From: Paludibacter jiangxiensis
GTDB lineage: Bacteria; Bacteroidota; Bacteroidia; Bacteroidales; Paludibacteraceae
Direction: 5' to 3'
DNA length: 41,846 nucleotides
Assembly: GCA_945870155.1 (NCBI GenBank)
Contig: CAMBSB010000029.1
Span: forward strand, 1 to 41,846
Below, in pieces: positions 32,951 to 41,846 of this stretch. How positions within the stretch are numbered: position 1 is the first letter of the stretch; the number at the start of each line of letters is the position of its first letter. A program made the translations under genes and the position numbers. A model generated the notes under the pieces. It was not told the DNA's origin, did not search any database, and worked only from the letters and a program-made list of their open reading frames with translations.

Positions 32951-34102
32951 TTAAATTAATACAACTTTTTGAATCCCAATAAGTTGATTTCCATTTAGTA
33001 TTTTAAGTAGAAAGATGCCACTTAATTCACTAACATTGATAGAGTTGTTGCTCAAAGTACCTTGTTTTACCATTATTCCTGATGTGTTAAATAACATGAA
33101 GTTAACCATTTTAGCTTCTGAATCTATATCTTTTACAAGCAATGATTTATTGCCCGGATTATAAGTAAAATTTATATTTTTGTTCGATTGTGGATTATTT
33201 AGAGCTGTTGTACTCATTAATTGCGCTTTCAGGAAGTTAATAACGGTTGTTTCGGTACTTGTAAGTGTAAAATCGCCTCCGCCATGTGTGCCGTTTGCCA
33301 AGAAAATGTATTGACTTTTGGACGTTCCAAAACGATTTGTTACGCCATTGTGGAAACGAACCGACTGATTGGCTCCGATATTACAATCTTTACCGCCATG
33401 CATCAAAAGAAAACTTGGTAATGGAGTATTTACATTCATGGTATCTACAAACGAAATGGGACTCGCAGCATCACAAAGTGCTTTATTTAAGCTAACTTGT
33501 GCGCCAATTAAAACTGACTCAGGAGAATTGGCATCACCATTGGCACCTGTGCAACGTGTTGTGCCTGCAAGTGCAATATCGGCATCCATATAGTAAAAAT
33601 GCATAGGTGGAAACCAACTAACAGTAGCTTGAATGCGTGTTGCAGGGTCTGATGCTAAAGCTGCTCCCATCATCAATGATAAGTGAGCACCTGCTGAAGC
33701 ACCCCACGAAGCTATTTTGTTCGGATTGATTGAATAAGTTGTCGCATTGGTTTTCAGAAATTTTACACATGCTTTTAGATCATCGAGTTGTGCTGGCCAT
33801 CTTGCCTCGCTACTCAATCTATAATCTATGCTCACTACTGCAAAACCTGCTGTATTCAATGCTGAGAGTGATTGTGGGTTCGATTTGCTACCCATTTTAA
33901 ATGCCCCACCATGAATCCAGATAACTACCGGAAATGGTCCCTCACCCGTAGAAGGAAGAAAAATGTCTAATTTACATGTTGACGAAGCTGTTGAATAACT
34001 TACATTTGTCCACGATCGGGTGCTTGTATCGCTGCTGTTAGCGCAGGCTGTTTGTGTAAAAATACTTGCCAATAGTATGGCAATAGTCAAATGTTTTCTC
34101 AT
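32951..34102 (-). CDS. T9SS-exported esterase of the BD-FAE type
   Basis: A 383-residue alpha/beta-hydrolase with an N-terminal signal (LTIAILLASIFTQTACA). Catalytic features are oxyanion HGGAF in VVIWIHGGAFKMG, nucleophile S136 in W-G-A-S-A-G, Asp in MHGGKDCNIG, and His in ANGTHGGG. Residues about 300-383 form a type IX secretion C-terminal domain (VNFMLFNTSGIMVKQG, INVSELSGIFLLKIL, QKVVLI), so the enzyme should cross the outer membrane and be anchored or released there. The fold family includes feruloyl and acetyl-xylan esterases. It is a single-gene unit divergent from the LytS gene. A surface location complements the periplasmic esterase at 8213. Confidence 0.88.
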   Translation of the reverse strand: MRKHLTIAILLASIFTQTACANSSDTSTRSWTNVSYSTASSTCKLDIFLPSTGEGPFPVVIWIHGGAFKMGSKSNPQSLSALNTAGFAVVSIDYRLSSEARWPAQLDDLKACVKFLKTNATTYSINPNKIASWGASAGAHLSLMMGAALASDPATRIQATVSWFPPMHFYYMDADIALAGTTRCTGANGDANSPESVLIGAQVSLNKALCDAASPISFVDTMNVNTPLPSFLLMHGGKDCNIGANQSVRFHNGVTNRFGTSKSQYIFLANGTHGGGDFTLTSTETTVINFLKAQLMSTTALNNPQSNKNINFTYNPGNKSLLVKDIDSEAKMVNFMLFNTSGIMVKQGTLSNNSINVSELSGIFLLKILNGNQLIGIQKVVLI

Positions 34103-34422
34103 GATTTTTGCTGAATTTTATTTATAATGAAAATGTTGTTTTGATTGGTAGTGCAAAAATAAGCTTAGTGTGGATTACTTTAAATTTAAATTAAGTTGAA
34201 TTGTGATTATTGCACTTTGAATTGAAAAAATATGAGTGCGAAATGAACCGTTCAACTCATAAGCCGGATATAACAATTCAATTCATTGTTCAAACACTTC
34301 AATCATTTTTTATTTTTAGGTCTAAATAATGCTAAGTATTTTTGTAATTAATATTATATGCGTGTATATAATAAGTTAATTTTCTGTATTTTTGTAATTC
34401 AATAAACTAAAAGTCTATTTTT
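34103..34422. other. Divergent intergenic region, esterase / lytS
   Basis: 320 bases without a gene. It contains a minus-strand TATTTTTG at 34154-34161 (possible esterase promoter, leader about 45 nt) and two plus-strand TATTTTTG elements (annotated separately). No operator-like palindrome was noticed. Confidence 0.5.
34337..34394 (+). promoter_or_regulatory. Two repeated -7 elements before lytS
   Basis: The string GTATTTTTGTAATT occurs twice, with TATTTTTG at 34337-34344 and again at 34387-34394, 50 bp apart. Either could serve as the -7 box; the second leaves a leader of about 22 nt before the ATG at 34423. Neither has a clear TTTG at 19-21 bases upstream. Confidence 0.45.
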
Positions 34423-35436
34423 ATGAAACAAACTTTACTTAGTAAACGATATGTATTGCTATATGCTTTAATTGCCGGTTTTTTAATGTCACTTACGCCA
34501 TTTTCGTTGGCGTTTTTGCCCAATCGGCATGGCCCATCGCATCAGGATGTGCAATTGTTGGATGCATTTATGTTGCTTTTCTTAAATATCGCACTATTTT
34601 ACAGTAGTTTGTGGGTAAATCTTTTACTTGTTGAAAAACCAAAATCACGTAAAATACTATTCAATGTGTTGGCTTATATTGGCTTTACACTTTTAGCCAT
34701 CATCATACATAAACCAATTTGGTCGATGCTTGAGCATTTGTCCATTGGGTTTTTTATTCGCGACGAGTTAGGTCGCAATCTTATTATTTTCTCGATAAGT
34801 GCCATTGTTGCCAATGCATTTCATAGCTTTCAGCAAAATCAGCTAATGAAAAACAAAATTCTCGAAATTCAGCGTCAGAGTTTAGCCGGACAAATTGAAT
34901 CGCTAAAGCAGCAAATTAATCCACATTTTTTTTTCAATTCGCTCAATACACTGAGTGGTTTGGCGCAGGAAGACACTCAGAAAACGTTGGAGTTTATCGA
35001 AAAGCTGTCTCAGGTATTTCGATATGTGCTCGAAATTCAGGAAAAGAACGTGGTTAGTGTTGACGAAGAAATGAATTTTGCTCGTGCCTATATTTATTTA
35101 CTCAAAGTACGATTCGAAGAAAAATTCACCATCGATATTCATCCCGATTTGGACGATAATGCCATGGTGCCGTCGCTTTGTACCCAACTATTGCTCGAAA
35201 ACTGTTTCAAGCATAATTCCATGAGCAACTCCCATCCATTAAAAATTGAGATTAAAACCGACAATGGGTATTTGGTAATTTGTAATTCTATAATGCAAAT
35301 GAGCCAGACCAGCGGAAATGGCATTGGGCTAAAAAACTTGGACGAGCGAAGTAAATTACTCACTGGAAAGCCGATTGAAATTACAACGGATAATGAATGT
35401 TTTACTGTAAAAGTTCCTACAATTCAAAAACTATGA
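34423..35436 (+). CDS. LytS-type sensor histidine kinase (His_kinase family)
   Basis: A 337-residue membrane kinase. The first 135 residues contain about four hydrophobic segments with short loops and no large extracellular sensor. A coiled linker (residues about 140-160, KNKILEIQRQSLAGQIESLKQQ) leads to the His_kinase domain, with phospho-acceptor H168 in INPHFFFNSLNTL. The C-terminal ATPase part has LLLENCFKHN and SGNGIGLKNLDERSKLL. Its stop overlaps the start of the regulator gene (ATGA at 35433-35436), so the two are one system. The stimulus is unknown. In Bacteroidota such LytS/LytTR pairs often regulate neighbouring genes; here the neighbours are the two T9SS-exported proteins. Confidence 0.93.
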   Translation: MKQTLLSKRYVLLYALIAGFLMSLTPFSLAFLPNRHGPSHQDVQLLDAFMLLFLNIALFYSSLWVNLLLVEKPKSRKILFNVLAYIGFTLLAIIIHKPIWSMLEHLSIGFFIRDELGRNLIIFSISAIVANAFHSFQQNQLMKNKILEIQRQSLAGQIESLKQQINPHFFFNSLNTLSGLAQEDTQKTLEFIEKLSQVFRYVLEIQEKNVVSVDEEMNFARAYIYLLKVRFEEKFTIDIHPDLDDNAMVPSLCTQLLLENCFKHNSMSNSHPLKIEIKTDNGYLVICNSIMQMSQTSGNGIGLKNLDERSKLLTGKPIEITTDNECFTVKVPTIQKL

Positions 35437-36209
35437 ATATAATACTAATTGAAGATGAGGCAATTGCTATGCGCATGTTGCGTAAAGTGATTTTGGCAAT
35501 TGAAAAGGATGCTGTAATTGTTGCGGAGTTGGAATCGATAGCTGATGCTCTACAATGGTTTGCTGCAAACAGAAATACAGCAGTAGATGTGATTTTCTCA
35601 GATATTCAATTGTCGGATGGTTTATCGTTCGAGATTTTCGAATCCATGTCGTTGCAATTGCCTGTAATTTTTACCACAGCATACAACGAATATGCTATAC
35701 GGGCATTTAAAGTAAATGGAGTGGATTATTTGCTAAAGCCTATTCAGGAAAAAGAGGTAGAAGCAGCGTTAAACAAACTCAAACAAACAAAAACGCTTTT
35801 TAGTCAGCAACAAATGTCCGAAATTCAGCAGCTTATGCAGCAATTTCAACCCGTTCCTATACAGCTAAATCCTACTTTTTTGGCTTTTCAAAAGGAGAAG
35901 ATTATTCCGGTAAAAAGCGAAAGTATTGCTTGGTTGAATACGCAAAATCAGATACTTACAGCAGTTTTAGTAAATAATCAGAAAATGCACTTGGAAGAAA
36001 CTTTGGATAGTATCGAAAAGCGACTACCTAAAACGGAATTTTTTAGAGTTAACCGGCAATACATTGTCTCTCGAAAATCAATTTTAGAAGCAGAATTTTA
36101 TTTCAATAACCGCTTGTCGTTAAAACTTTTGCCATCTGCACCTGAAACAGTAATTGTAAGTCGCGAGCGGGTAGCTTTATTTCGTAATTGGTTACAGGGT
36201 ATTTTATAA
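35433..36209 (+). CDS. LytTR-family response regulator
   Basis: A 258-residue regulator. The start at 35433 overlaps the kinase stop and begins directly with the receiver strand MNIILIEDEAIAM; the frame is open 12 codons upstream but that would lie inside the kinase gene. The receiver domain (1-120) has acidic E7/D8/E9, phospho-acceptor D57 in IFSDIQLSDG, the T in FTTAYNEYAIRAF, and K in YLLKPI. A linker rich in Gln follows. The LytTR DNA-binding domain occupies about 155-258 (IIPVKSESIAWL, FFRVNRQYIVSRKSI). It binds direct repeats in target promoters and is expected to be phosphorylated by the LytS kinase. Confidence 0.95.
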   Translation: MNIILIEDEAIAMRMLRKVILAIEKDAVIVAELESIADALQWFAANRNTAVDVIFSDIQLSDGLSFEIFESMSLQLPVIFTTAYNEYAIRAFKVNGVDYLLKPIQEKEVEAALNKLKQTKTLFSQQQMSEIQQLMQQFQPVPIQLNPTFLAFQKEKIIPVKSESIAWLNTQNQILTAVLVNNQKMHLEETLDSIEKRLPKTEFFRVNRQYIVSRKSILEAEFYFNNRLSLKLLPSAPETVIVSRERVALFRNWLQGIL

Positions 36210-36228
36210 GAGTTATTTCACGAATAAA

Positions 36229-36272
36229 AAATCCTCCCAGAGTTATTGAATTATAACTCTCGAAGGATTTTC
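36229..36272. terminator. Bidirectional terminator between lytTR and GH74 genes
   Basis: Outer arms AATCCT (36230-36235) and AGGATT (36264-36269), and inner arms AGAGTTAT / ATAACTCT, build a long interrupted stem. It is preceded by an A-run and followed by TTTTC, so it can serve both converging units. Confidence 0.75.
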
Positions 36273-36291
36273 AAATTTACATTAAAAGTTG

Positions 36292-36337
36292 TCTTGTCTT
36301 TATTCTTTGATCTTTGTTCTTTGTTCTTTACTCTCTT
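36292..36337 (-). repeat. AAAGAGC-type low-complexity repeat, minus orientation
   Basis: A pyrimidine-rich run on the plus strand (variants of TCTTTGTTCTTTG) immediately after the GH74 stop. It is the reverse complement of the block at 26180-26264, and in both cases it starts right behind a stop codon. Confidence 0.7.
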
Positions 36338-38752
36338 CTACTGTTTCACAATTTTATAAGTCGAACTTCCCAAATTATCAGTAACTTTTACCAAATAGGC
36401 TCCTTTTTGAAGTGTACTTCCCAACTCTATCGATTCATTGTTATACATATCAGTAGCAATTGACTCAACCAATGTGCCTTGTAGATTGTAGATGGCAATG
36501 GATTTTACGTTGCTGTTTTTTGATTTCAAACTGCAACTATTAATAAATGGCACAGGGAAAATTTCGACATTTACTTTGTAGTTGGTTAAGTTTTCCACTG
36601 CTGTAATACCTTGTAATCCCATCCACGGAATACCCATACCTGCCGTACTTTTAAACACGCGTCCATATACATTTTTATCGGCTTCAATATTTCCTGCATT
36701 AGCCAAATGTCCCCATTGGTGCATGTCGTCGTTGGCGCGAATCCATGTTTGGCCTTTGTCGATAGAGCGGTACATTGCTTCGGGACTTCCACTGGTGCTT
36801 TTTCCCCAAATATAAATAGCAGGATAATCGGTTCCAGGTGCCTCTTTGCCCAAAGCAAAAGCCGAACAGTTATAATTGTTAGTGCTTGTAAATGTCTTTG
36901 CTCCATCTACCGAGTATTTAATTTTTCCATTGCTATTCATCCATACATGACCTTCGTTGCCTAAAGCAAATTTTAAAATGCTTGAACCTCCTGTTCCAAC
37001 ATTTGATACTGCTTTGTAGGTTTTACTGCCATCTGTACTTACATAAACATAACCCGATGAAGTGTCTAAAATATAAAATTTTTGTGGATCAATAGCATCT
37101 GGTGTTGGGGTAGCATTTATTGTAAGCGAATTAATCAAATTCCAGGTTACACCTTTGTTTGTCGTCCAATAATGGCGCGTACCGTATGCTGTGTTATTTC
37201 CTTTCCAAAGAATGATATTTCCATCTGCCGAAATTGAAGTGGTAGCTGATCTTATTGTGTCGGGTAAAAATGGTAGTTGTGTCCAGCTAGCTCCATTGTT
37301 TTCACTCAATAAAACAACGGATGTGTTCGCATTTTTGCCATTTATTGATTGAGTTGTGTTAATGGTACGCACAATGCTGCTTGGTTTTGATGGTGCAAAA
37401 GCAAAACTTACCGATTGGCTTAGTGTTGTCGTAGGATAATTGTTGATATCAGTGTGTACAAAACCATTTATATCACCAATAGTTGTAATAAGTGGACCGT
37501 TTGGAATACTTATCATGCCTTGATTTACAGGTACAGTCTCTTCCAATCCATGCGAAACAACTTTCCAAACCGGCGAAGTTGCTGTAATATTCTGAGTAGC
37601 AAAAATGCCATTACCCGAAACAACAAATACCCAGCCAGGTTTGGCATGACTCATAGTGGCACAACCAGCCCAATGTAATGCGCGGCCTTGCATCCAACCT
37701 ATGCCGTTGTTTTCCATGGTACAAACACCATTGTTGCTTTTGTTAATCCAGGTACTACCGCCGTTGGCACTATAATATACTTGGTCACCCCATCCCCAAG
37801 GTTGTTGAGCACTCCAATAGTTGTATGTTGTGGCTACAATTTTTAGTGGTGAATTCAAGTCAACAGCTATTCCACTCCAGTTACGACCTGTAACAGGTGT
37901 AATATTAAGCCACGACTTGGCATCCATATTGTATTTCATTACTGCTCCCGAAGTGGTGTAGGTGATATAAAGGTTTCTATCGAACATCGAAGTAGCCAAG
38001 CGTTGTGGCTTGCCGTTAGTAAAACCATTTATCGATTGCCAGGTAGCTCCAAAGTCACGGCTCACATGTACATTATTTCCTGTTTTAAAATTACCCACAT
38101 AAATAGTAGAACAACCATTATCAGTTGCCGAATCGTAATCGAAATGTACAAAACTAAAGCTTGATTTTAAACCAATACTATCGGGGAAAGTAGTAATTCT
38201 GTTCCAAGTTTTACCTGCATCTAAACTTTTAAATAAGCCGTTGTTATATCGGGTACCAAAATACAGGATATTGCCGTTGGCAGGGTCAACCGCCAATGTT
38301 TCGCCTTTTTGTCGATCCGATCCATTACCGTTAGCCTTAAATTTAGCTGTAACATCAACAACATCCCAGGTATCACCGCGGTCGCTCGACCGCATTACGG
38401 CTGTAATTCCACCATTCCAATAGGTTGTTCCACCAACTGCATACACTTTATTGGGTGTGTTTGGGTCAATGGCAAAAGCCTCGGTTCCCATGTACGAAGT
38501 TTGTCCGGGAGATAACCACTCGTGTAACGGCTTCCAACTTTGTGTGCTCTCAATCCATCGTGAAATGCCGCCAACGTCAGTTTTGGCATAAAAAACATGG
38601 TCTTCAGTTATACTTTCTATTACAGAACATACATATCCACCTCCGCCAATATGAACATATCCGTACGAAGGCGATTGTGCTTTTATGAAACAAGGAAATA
38701 GTAATATTAGAAAGTAGAAAGTAAACTGAAATTTTTGTAGGGAGTTTTTCAT
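36338..38752 (-). CDS. GH74-like double-propeller glycosidase with T9SS tail
   Basis: An 804-residue exported protein. The start at 38752 (MKNSLQKFQFTFYFLILLFPCFIKAQ) gives a clean signal peptide, in preference to eight extra residues upstream. The body consists of BNR/Asp-box blades (MRSSDRGDTWDV, VSRDFGATWQSI, YYSANGGSTWIN, STDGSKTYKAV, YRSIDKGQTWIR), as in GH74 xyloglucanases with two seven-bladed propellers. GH74 signature elements are HVFYAKTDVGGISRW with D59 and IGDINGFVHTD with D427, the two expected catalytic acids. The last 80 residues are a type IX secretion sorting domain (VEIFPVPFINSCSLKS, IAIYNLQGTLVES, KGAYLVKVTD). The enzyme would act at the cell surface on xyloglucan or a similar backbone. 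The substrate is inferred from family only. Confidence 0.88.
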   Translation of the reverse strand: MKNSLQKFQFTFYFLILLFPCFIKAQSPSYGYVHIGGGGYVCSVIESITEDHVFYAKTDVGGISRWIESTQSWKPLHEWLSPGQTSYMGTEAFAIDPNTPNKVYAVGGTTYWNGGITAVMRSSDRGDTWDVVDVTAKFKANGNGSDRQKGETLAVDPANGNILYFGTRYNNGLFKSLDAGKTWNRITTFPDSIGLKSSFSFVHFDYDSATDNGCSTIYVGNFKTGNNVHVSRDFGATWQSINGFTNGKPQRLATSMFDRNLYITYTTSGAVMKYNMDAKSWLNITPVTGRNWSGIAVDLNSPLKIVATTYNYWSAQQPWGWGDQVYYSANGGSTWINKSNNGVCTMENNGIGWMQGRALHWAGCATMSHAKPGWVFVVSGNGIFATQNITATSPVWKVVSHGLEETVPVNQGMISIPNGPLITTIGDINGFVHTDINNYPTTTLSQSVSFAFAPSKPSSIVRTINTTQSINGKNANTSVVLLSENNGASWTQLPFLPDTIRSATTSISADGNIILWKGNNTAYGTRHYWTTNKGVTWNLINSLTINATPTPDAIDPQKFYILDTSSGYVYVSTDGSKTYKAVSNVGTGGSSILKFALGNEGHVWMNSNGKIKYSVDGAKTFTSTNNYNCSAFALGKEAPGTDYPAIYIWGKSTSGSPEAMYRSIDKGQTWIRANDDMHQWGHLANAGNIEADKNVYGRVFKSTAGMGIPWMGLQGITAVENLTNYKVNVEIFPVPFINSCSLKSKNSNVKSIAIYNLQGTLVESIATDMYNNESIELGSTLQKGAYLVKVTDNLGSSTYKIVKQ

Positions 38753-39081
38753 TATAGTATTTTTAATAAAAATCAATCACTGTCAATTGATTAATAAGAT
38801 TATTTGATTTGCTAAATTTAATATTTTATTATTTGGAAATTAAACTTTACAAAAATACAATCATTTATTTTACTAAGTATGCATAAAAAATAAATAACAG
38901 ATGTATGAAATAAATCATTTTTCGAATAAATCAGTATTTTTACATGCTGTTATGATTTGAGACCTATATTGTTATTTTATAAATACCCTTGTATGATTAT
39001 AAATGCTGTTATTTTGTACCGTGATTTTATATAATTCGATAAAATAACAATGTAAAAATAGTAACTTTAATTTTCTTATGT
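38753..39081. other. Divergent intergenic region, GH74 / second susC
   Basis: About 330 AT-rich bases with no gene. A minus-strand TATTTTTG at 38850-38857 may drive GH74 (leader about 90 nt). For the susC, TTATTTTG at 39009-39016 with a TTG 17 bases upstream is a near-consensus candidate. The same TTATTTTG string occurs before the GH3 gene near 21286. No terminator or small RNA gene was identified. Confidence 0.45.
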
Positions 39082-41846
39082 ATGAAAAACAAAAACAAGC
39101 TTGAAATGAGGCATTCATTGAGGAGTTTTATTCTTCGTAATGCCAAGTTGGTTTTGTTGTTGTTCCTTTTAATGACAGGAAGTACAACATTTCAAATCTA
39201 TGCTCAGCAGTCCCGTACAGTGAGTGGCGTTATTGTTGATGAAACAAAAACAGGCGTCCCGGGTGCCAGTGTAGTTATCGAAGGTACCTCAACTGGTACA
39301 GTGACGGATTTTGATGGGAAATTTTCCATTAGAGCCGGTTCAAACGATGTATTAATAATATCGTTTATAGGGTACAAAAAACAACGTATCAAAGTAGGTG
39401 AACAATCTATTATTAATGTTTCATTGATTAGCGACACGCAAATGCTCGACGAAATGCAGGTTGTGGCTTTTGGTAAACAAAAAAAATCGAGTGTAATCAG
39501 TTCTATTTCTACTATCGATACCAAAGAATTGAAAGTACCATCGAGTAACCTTACTACTTCTTTCGCCGGACGATTGGCGGGGGTAATTTCTTATCAAAAA
39601 GGGGGCGACCCAAGCGAAAACAATGTGGATTTCTTTGTACGTGGTGTGTCTACCATGGGTGCTTCGAGTAGTCCATTAATATTAATTGATGGAGTCGAAA
39701 GTTCTTCTACAGATCTTGCCCGTTTGCAACCTGACGATATTGCCACTTTCTCAATTATGAAAGATGCAACTTCTACTGCACTTTATGGCGCCCGCGGTGC
39801 CAATGGCGTAATGTTAGTAACTACCAAAGAAGGTAAAGAAGGACGTGCTAAATTTTCATTCCGTATCGAAAATAATACATCAATGCCTACCAGCACAGTT
39901 GATTTTGCCGATCCTGTAACCTATATGCTAATGCACAATGAAGCAACTTCGACACGTATTAAAAGCAATCCCGGTTTAGTGGAAGTTTATTATCCTGAAA
40001 AAATTGAAAATACCATTGCAGGGACTAATCCTTATGTTTATCCGGCAGTTGATTGGCAGGATATGTTGTTCAAGAAATCCACCAGCAACCAACGTTACAA
40101 CTTTAATGTATCAGGTGGTAGCAAAGTAGCTCGTTATTATGTAGGTACAACCTACAATGTGGATAATGGAGTGTTAAAAGTGGATGGCACCAATAATTTC
40201 AATAATAACATTAGTTTAAATACTTACCAACTTCGTTCCAATGTGAATGTAAATATCACCAAATCAACCGAAGTTATTCTTCGCCTCGGTATAACAATGG
40301 ATAATTATTCAGGACCGATTGATGGTGGTAATGGTTTGTATCGCAAAATGGTTATGGCGAGTCCTGTCGATTTTCCGGCTTATTATCCTAAAACTGATGA
40401 TTTGTCATACATTCATCATGTTATGTTCGGAAATAAGCCTTATTTGTCGGGCTATATGTTGAATCCTTACGCCGACATGGTAAAAGGTTATAAAGAAACC
40501 TCCAAATCAACAGTTGTTTCTACTTTTGAATTAAAACAGGATTTGAATGCAATAACCAAAGGACTTACAGCCCGTGCATTATTTACAACCAACCGTTATG
40601 CCACAAGTGGTGCTAGTCGTTCATATTCGCCTTATTACTACAATGTTATGAAATCGGATTTCGATCCGTTGGCCAACAGCTACAAAGTAACAAATTTAAA
40701 CCCACTTACTGGTCAGGAGTGGTTGTCGTTTTCGCAAGATTTACCTTTTGTGTCGACTACAACTTATGCTGAAGGTGCAATTAACTACGATCGCGTATTC
40801 AATAAACATGGTGTAAATATATTGTTAGTAGGTTATTTAAGAAATTATGATGTAACTGCCAATCAAGATCAAATTTCGAAAGGTACAGCACTAATTTCTA
40901 CATTAGCCCGTCGTAATATGGGTGTTTCGGGTCGTTTGGCTTACAATTACGATTCACGCTTCTTTATTGAAGCCAACTTTGGATACAATGGCTCCGAACG
41001 TTTTGCTAAAGAAAATCGTTTTGGGTTTTTCCCTTCAATCGGTGGTGGTTGGTTAATTTCTAACGAAAAATTCTGGCAAGATAGATATAGTAGAATTATT
41101 TCAAAGTTAAAACTGAAAGCTACTTATGGTTTGGTAGGTAATGATAATTTGAGTAATGACCCGGCGGATCGTTATTTCTATCTCTCGGAAGTTAATTTGT
41201 CAAATCCGACTTATGGTTATGCCTTCGGACAAAATCGCAATTACAGCATGAATGGAGTTTCAATCAATCGCTATGCCAATGCTGATATCAGCTGGGAATT
41301 GTCAACAAAGGCCAATTATGGTATCGAAATTGAATTGCTAAATGCATTGGAGTTACAAGTAGATTATTTTACCGACAACCGTACCAATGTGTTGATGCAA
41401 CGTTCCTATGTGCCTACAACTTTAGGTTTGACCGACTACAGTAAGGTTCGTGCAAATACCGGCTCAATAAGTAGTAAAGGGGTGGATGTTGCTCTTGATT
41501 ACAAAAAGAATTTTAAAAACGGGGTTTGGATAACTTCGCATAATACCTTTACATACGCTACTAATAAAGTTACAAAAATTGATGAGCCGGATTATAGTTT
41601 AACGCCCTGGTTGTCAAAAATTGGAAATAACTGGAATCAGGAGTATGGTTATGTAGCTGAGCGTCTTTTTGTCGACGAACAGGATATAAATAACTCACCC
41701 GATCAAAAAAGCAGCTTTGGTACAGTGGAAGCGGGTGATATTAAATACAAAGATATCAACGAAGATGGAAAAATTGATACTTACGACCGTGTAGCTATTG
41801 GTTACCCTAAAGTTCCCGAAATTACTTATGGTTTTGGTATTTCTGC
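39082..41846 (+). CDS. SusC/RagA-family TonB-dependent receptor, 3' end outside window
   Basis: The frame runs open from the ATG at 39082 to the window edge (921 codons and two bases), so the end of the barrel and any SusD partner lie beyond. An ATG at 39078 is out of frame. The N-terminus has a long polar n-region before the hydrophobic core (KLVLLLFLLMTGSTTFQIYAQ). A carboxypeptidase-like domain follows (VSGVIVDETKTGVPGASVVIEG, FIGYKKQRI). The SusC motif is changed to LDEMQVVAFGKQKK. The plug has LILIDGVESSSTDLARL and MKDATSTALYGARGANGVMLVTTK. It differs clearly from the first SusC, so it belongs to another glycan locus that may include GH74 and the T9SS esterase. Confidence 0.95.
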   Translation, partial: MKNKNKLEMRHSLRSFILRNAKLVLLLFLLMTGSTTFQIYAQQSRTVSGVIVDETKTGVPGASVVIEGTSTGTVTDFDGKFSIRAGSNDVLIISFIGYKKQRIKVGEQSIINVSLISDTQMLDEMQVVAFGKQKKSSVISSISTIDTKELKVPSSNLTTSFAGRLAGVISYQKGGDPSENNVDFFVRGVSTMGASSSPLILIDGVESSSTDLARLQPDDIATFSIMKDATSTALYGARGANGVMLVTTKEGKEGRAKFSFRIENNTSMPTSTVDFADPVTYMLMHNEATSTRIKSNPGLVEVYYPEKIENTIAGTNPYVYPAVDWQDMLFKKSTSNQRYNFNVSGGSKVARYYVGTTYNVDNGVLKVDGTNNFNNNISLNTYQLRSNVNVNITKSTEVILRLGITMDNYSGPIDGGNGLYRKMVMASPVDFPAYYPKTDDLSYIHHVMFGNKPYLSGYMLNPYADMVKGYKETSKSTVVSTFELKQDLNAITKGLTARALFTTNRYATSGASRSYSPYYYNVMKSDFDPLANSYKVTNLNPLTGQEWLSFSQDLPFVSTTTYAEGAINYDRVFNKHGVNILLVGYLRNYDVTANQDQISKGTALISTLARRNMGVSGRLAYNYDSRFFIEANFGYNGSERFAKENRFGFFPSIGGGWLISNEKFWQDRYSRIISKLKLKATYGLVGNDNLSNDPADRYFYLSEVNLSNPTYGYAFGQNRNYSMNGVSINRYANADISWELSTKANYGIEIELLNALELQVDYFTDNRTNVLMQRSYVPTTLGLTDYSKVRANTGSISSKGVDVALDYKKNFKNGVWITSHNTFTYATNKVTKIDEPDYSLTPWLSKIGNNWNQEYGYVAERLFVDEQDINNSPDQKSSFGTVEAGDIKYKDINEDGKIDTYDRVAIGYPKVPEITYGFGIS

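Overview
This AT-rich window comes from a member of the Bacteroidota, most likely Bacteroidales or a close relative. The evidence is two SusC-type receptors and one SusD, a hybrid two-component regulator (HTCS), two proteins with C-terminal type IX secretion tails, many lipoproteins and signal peptides ending in A-Q, and repeated TAnnTTTG promoter elements. No tRNA, rRNA, CRISPR array, riboswitch or transposase gene was seen.

Layout. (1) 960-9106, plus strand: susC, susD, a GH78-type alpha-L-rhamnosidase and an esterase, i.e. a polysaccharide utilisation locus (PUL) aimed at a rhamnose-containing glycan. (2) 9165-12541, minus strand: indolepyruvate ferredoxin oxidoreductase iorA-iorB, followed by an unrecognised protein built from two similar halves. 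(3) 12889-17821, minus strand: a tight four-gene cluster that I cannot place in a known pathway. It encodes a DUF1848 protein with a C-terminal CxxxCxxC cluster, a methyltransferase fused to a FISUMP domain, an HD-domain protein and a zinc-ribbon/thioredoxin fusion. A broken BspA-type leucine-rich repeat fragment follows. (4) 18311-26736, plus strand: GH29 alpha-L-fucosidase, a GH43/GH117-like five-bladed propeller enzyme, GH3, a uroporphyrinogen-decarboxylase-family protein, a RhaT-type symporter and a RhaM-type mutarotase. (5) 26774-34102, minus strand: an AraC regulator, a large HTCS, a PepSY-like lipoprotein with a His/Gly linker, and a T9SS-exported esterase. (6) 34423-36209, plus strand: a LytS/LytTR two-component pair. 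(7) 36338-38752, minus strand: a GH74-like T9SS-exported enzyme. (8) 39082 to the window end, plus strand: the start of a second SusC.

How it works together (inference). SusC/D import oligosaccharides. GH78, GH29, the propeller enzyme and GH3 trim them in the periplasm and release 6-deoxyhexoses (L-rhamnose and/or L-fucose), which the RhaT-like symporter and RhaM-like mutarotase take into the cytoplasm and epimerise. The HTCS probably senses a released oligosaccharide and the AraC protein a monosaccharide or metabolite. No isomerase, kinase or aldolase for the sugars lies in the window. The second SusC, GH74 and T9SS esterase look like part of a neighbouring glycan locus.

The parts most worth a second look are the four-gene cluster at 13228-17821 with its methyltransferase-FISUMP fusion, the two-halved protein beside iorAB, the UroD-family protein inside the deoxyhexose operon, and a six-copy 16-bp tandem repeat that ends 4 bp before the mutarotase start codon.
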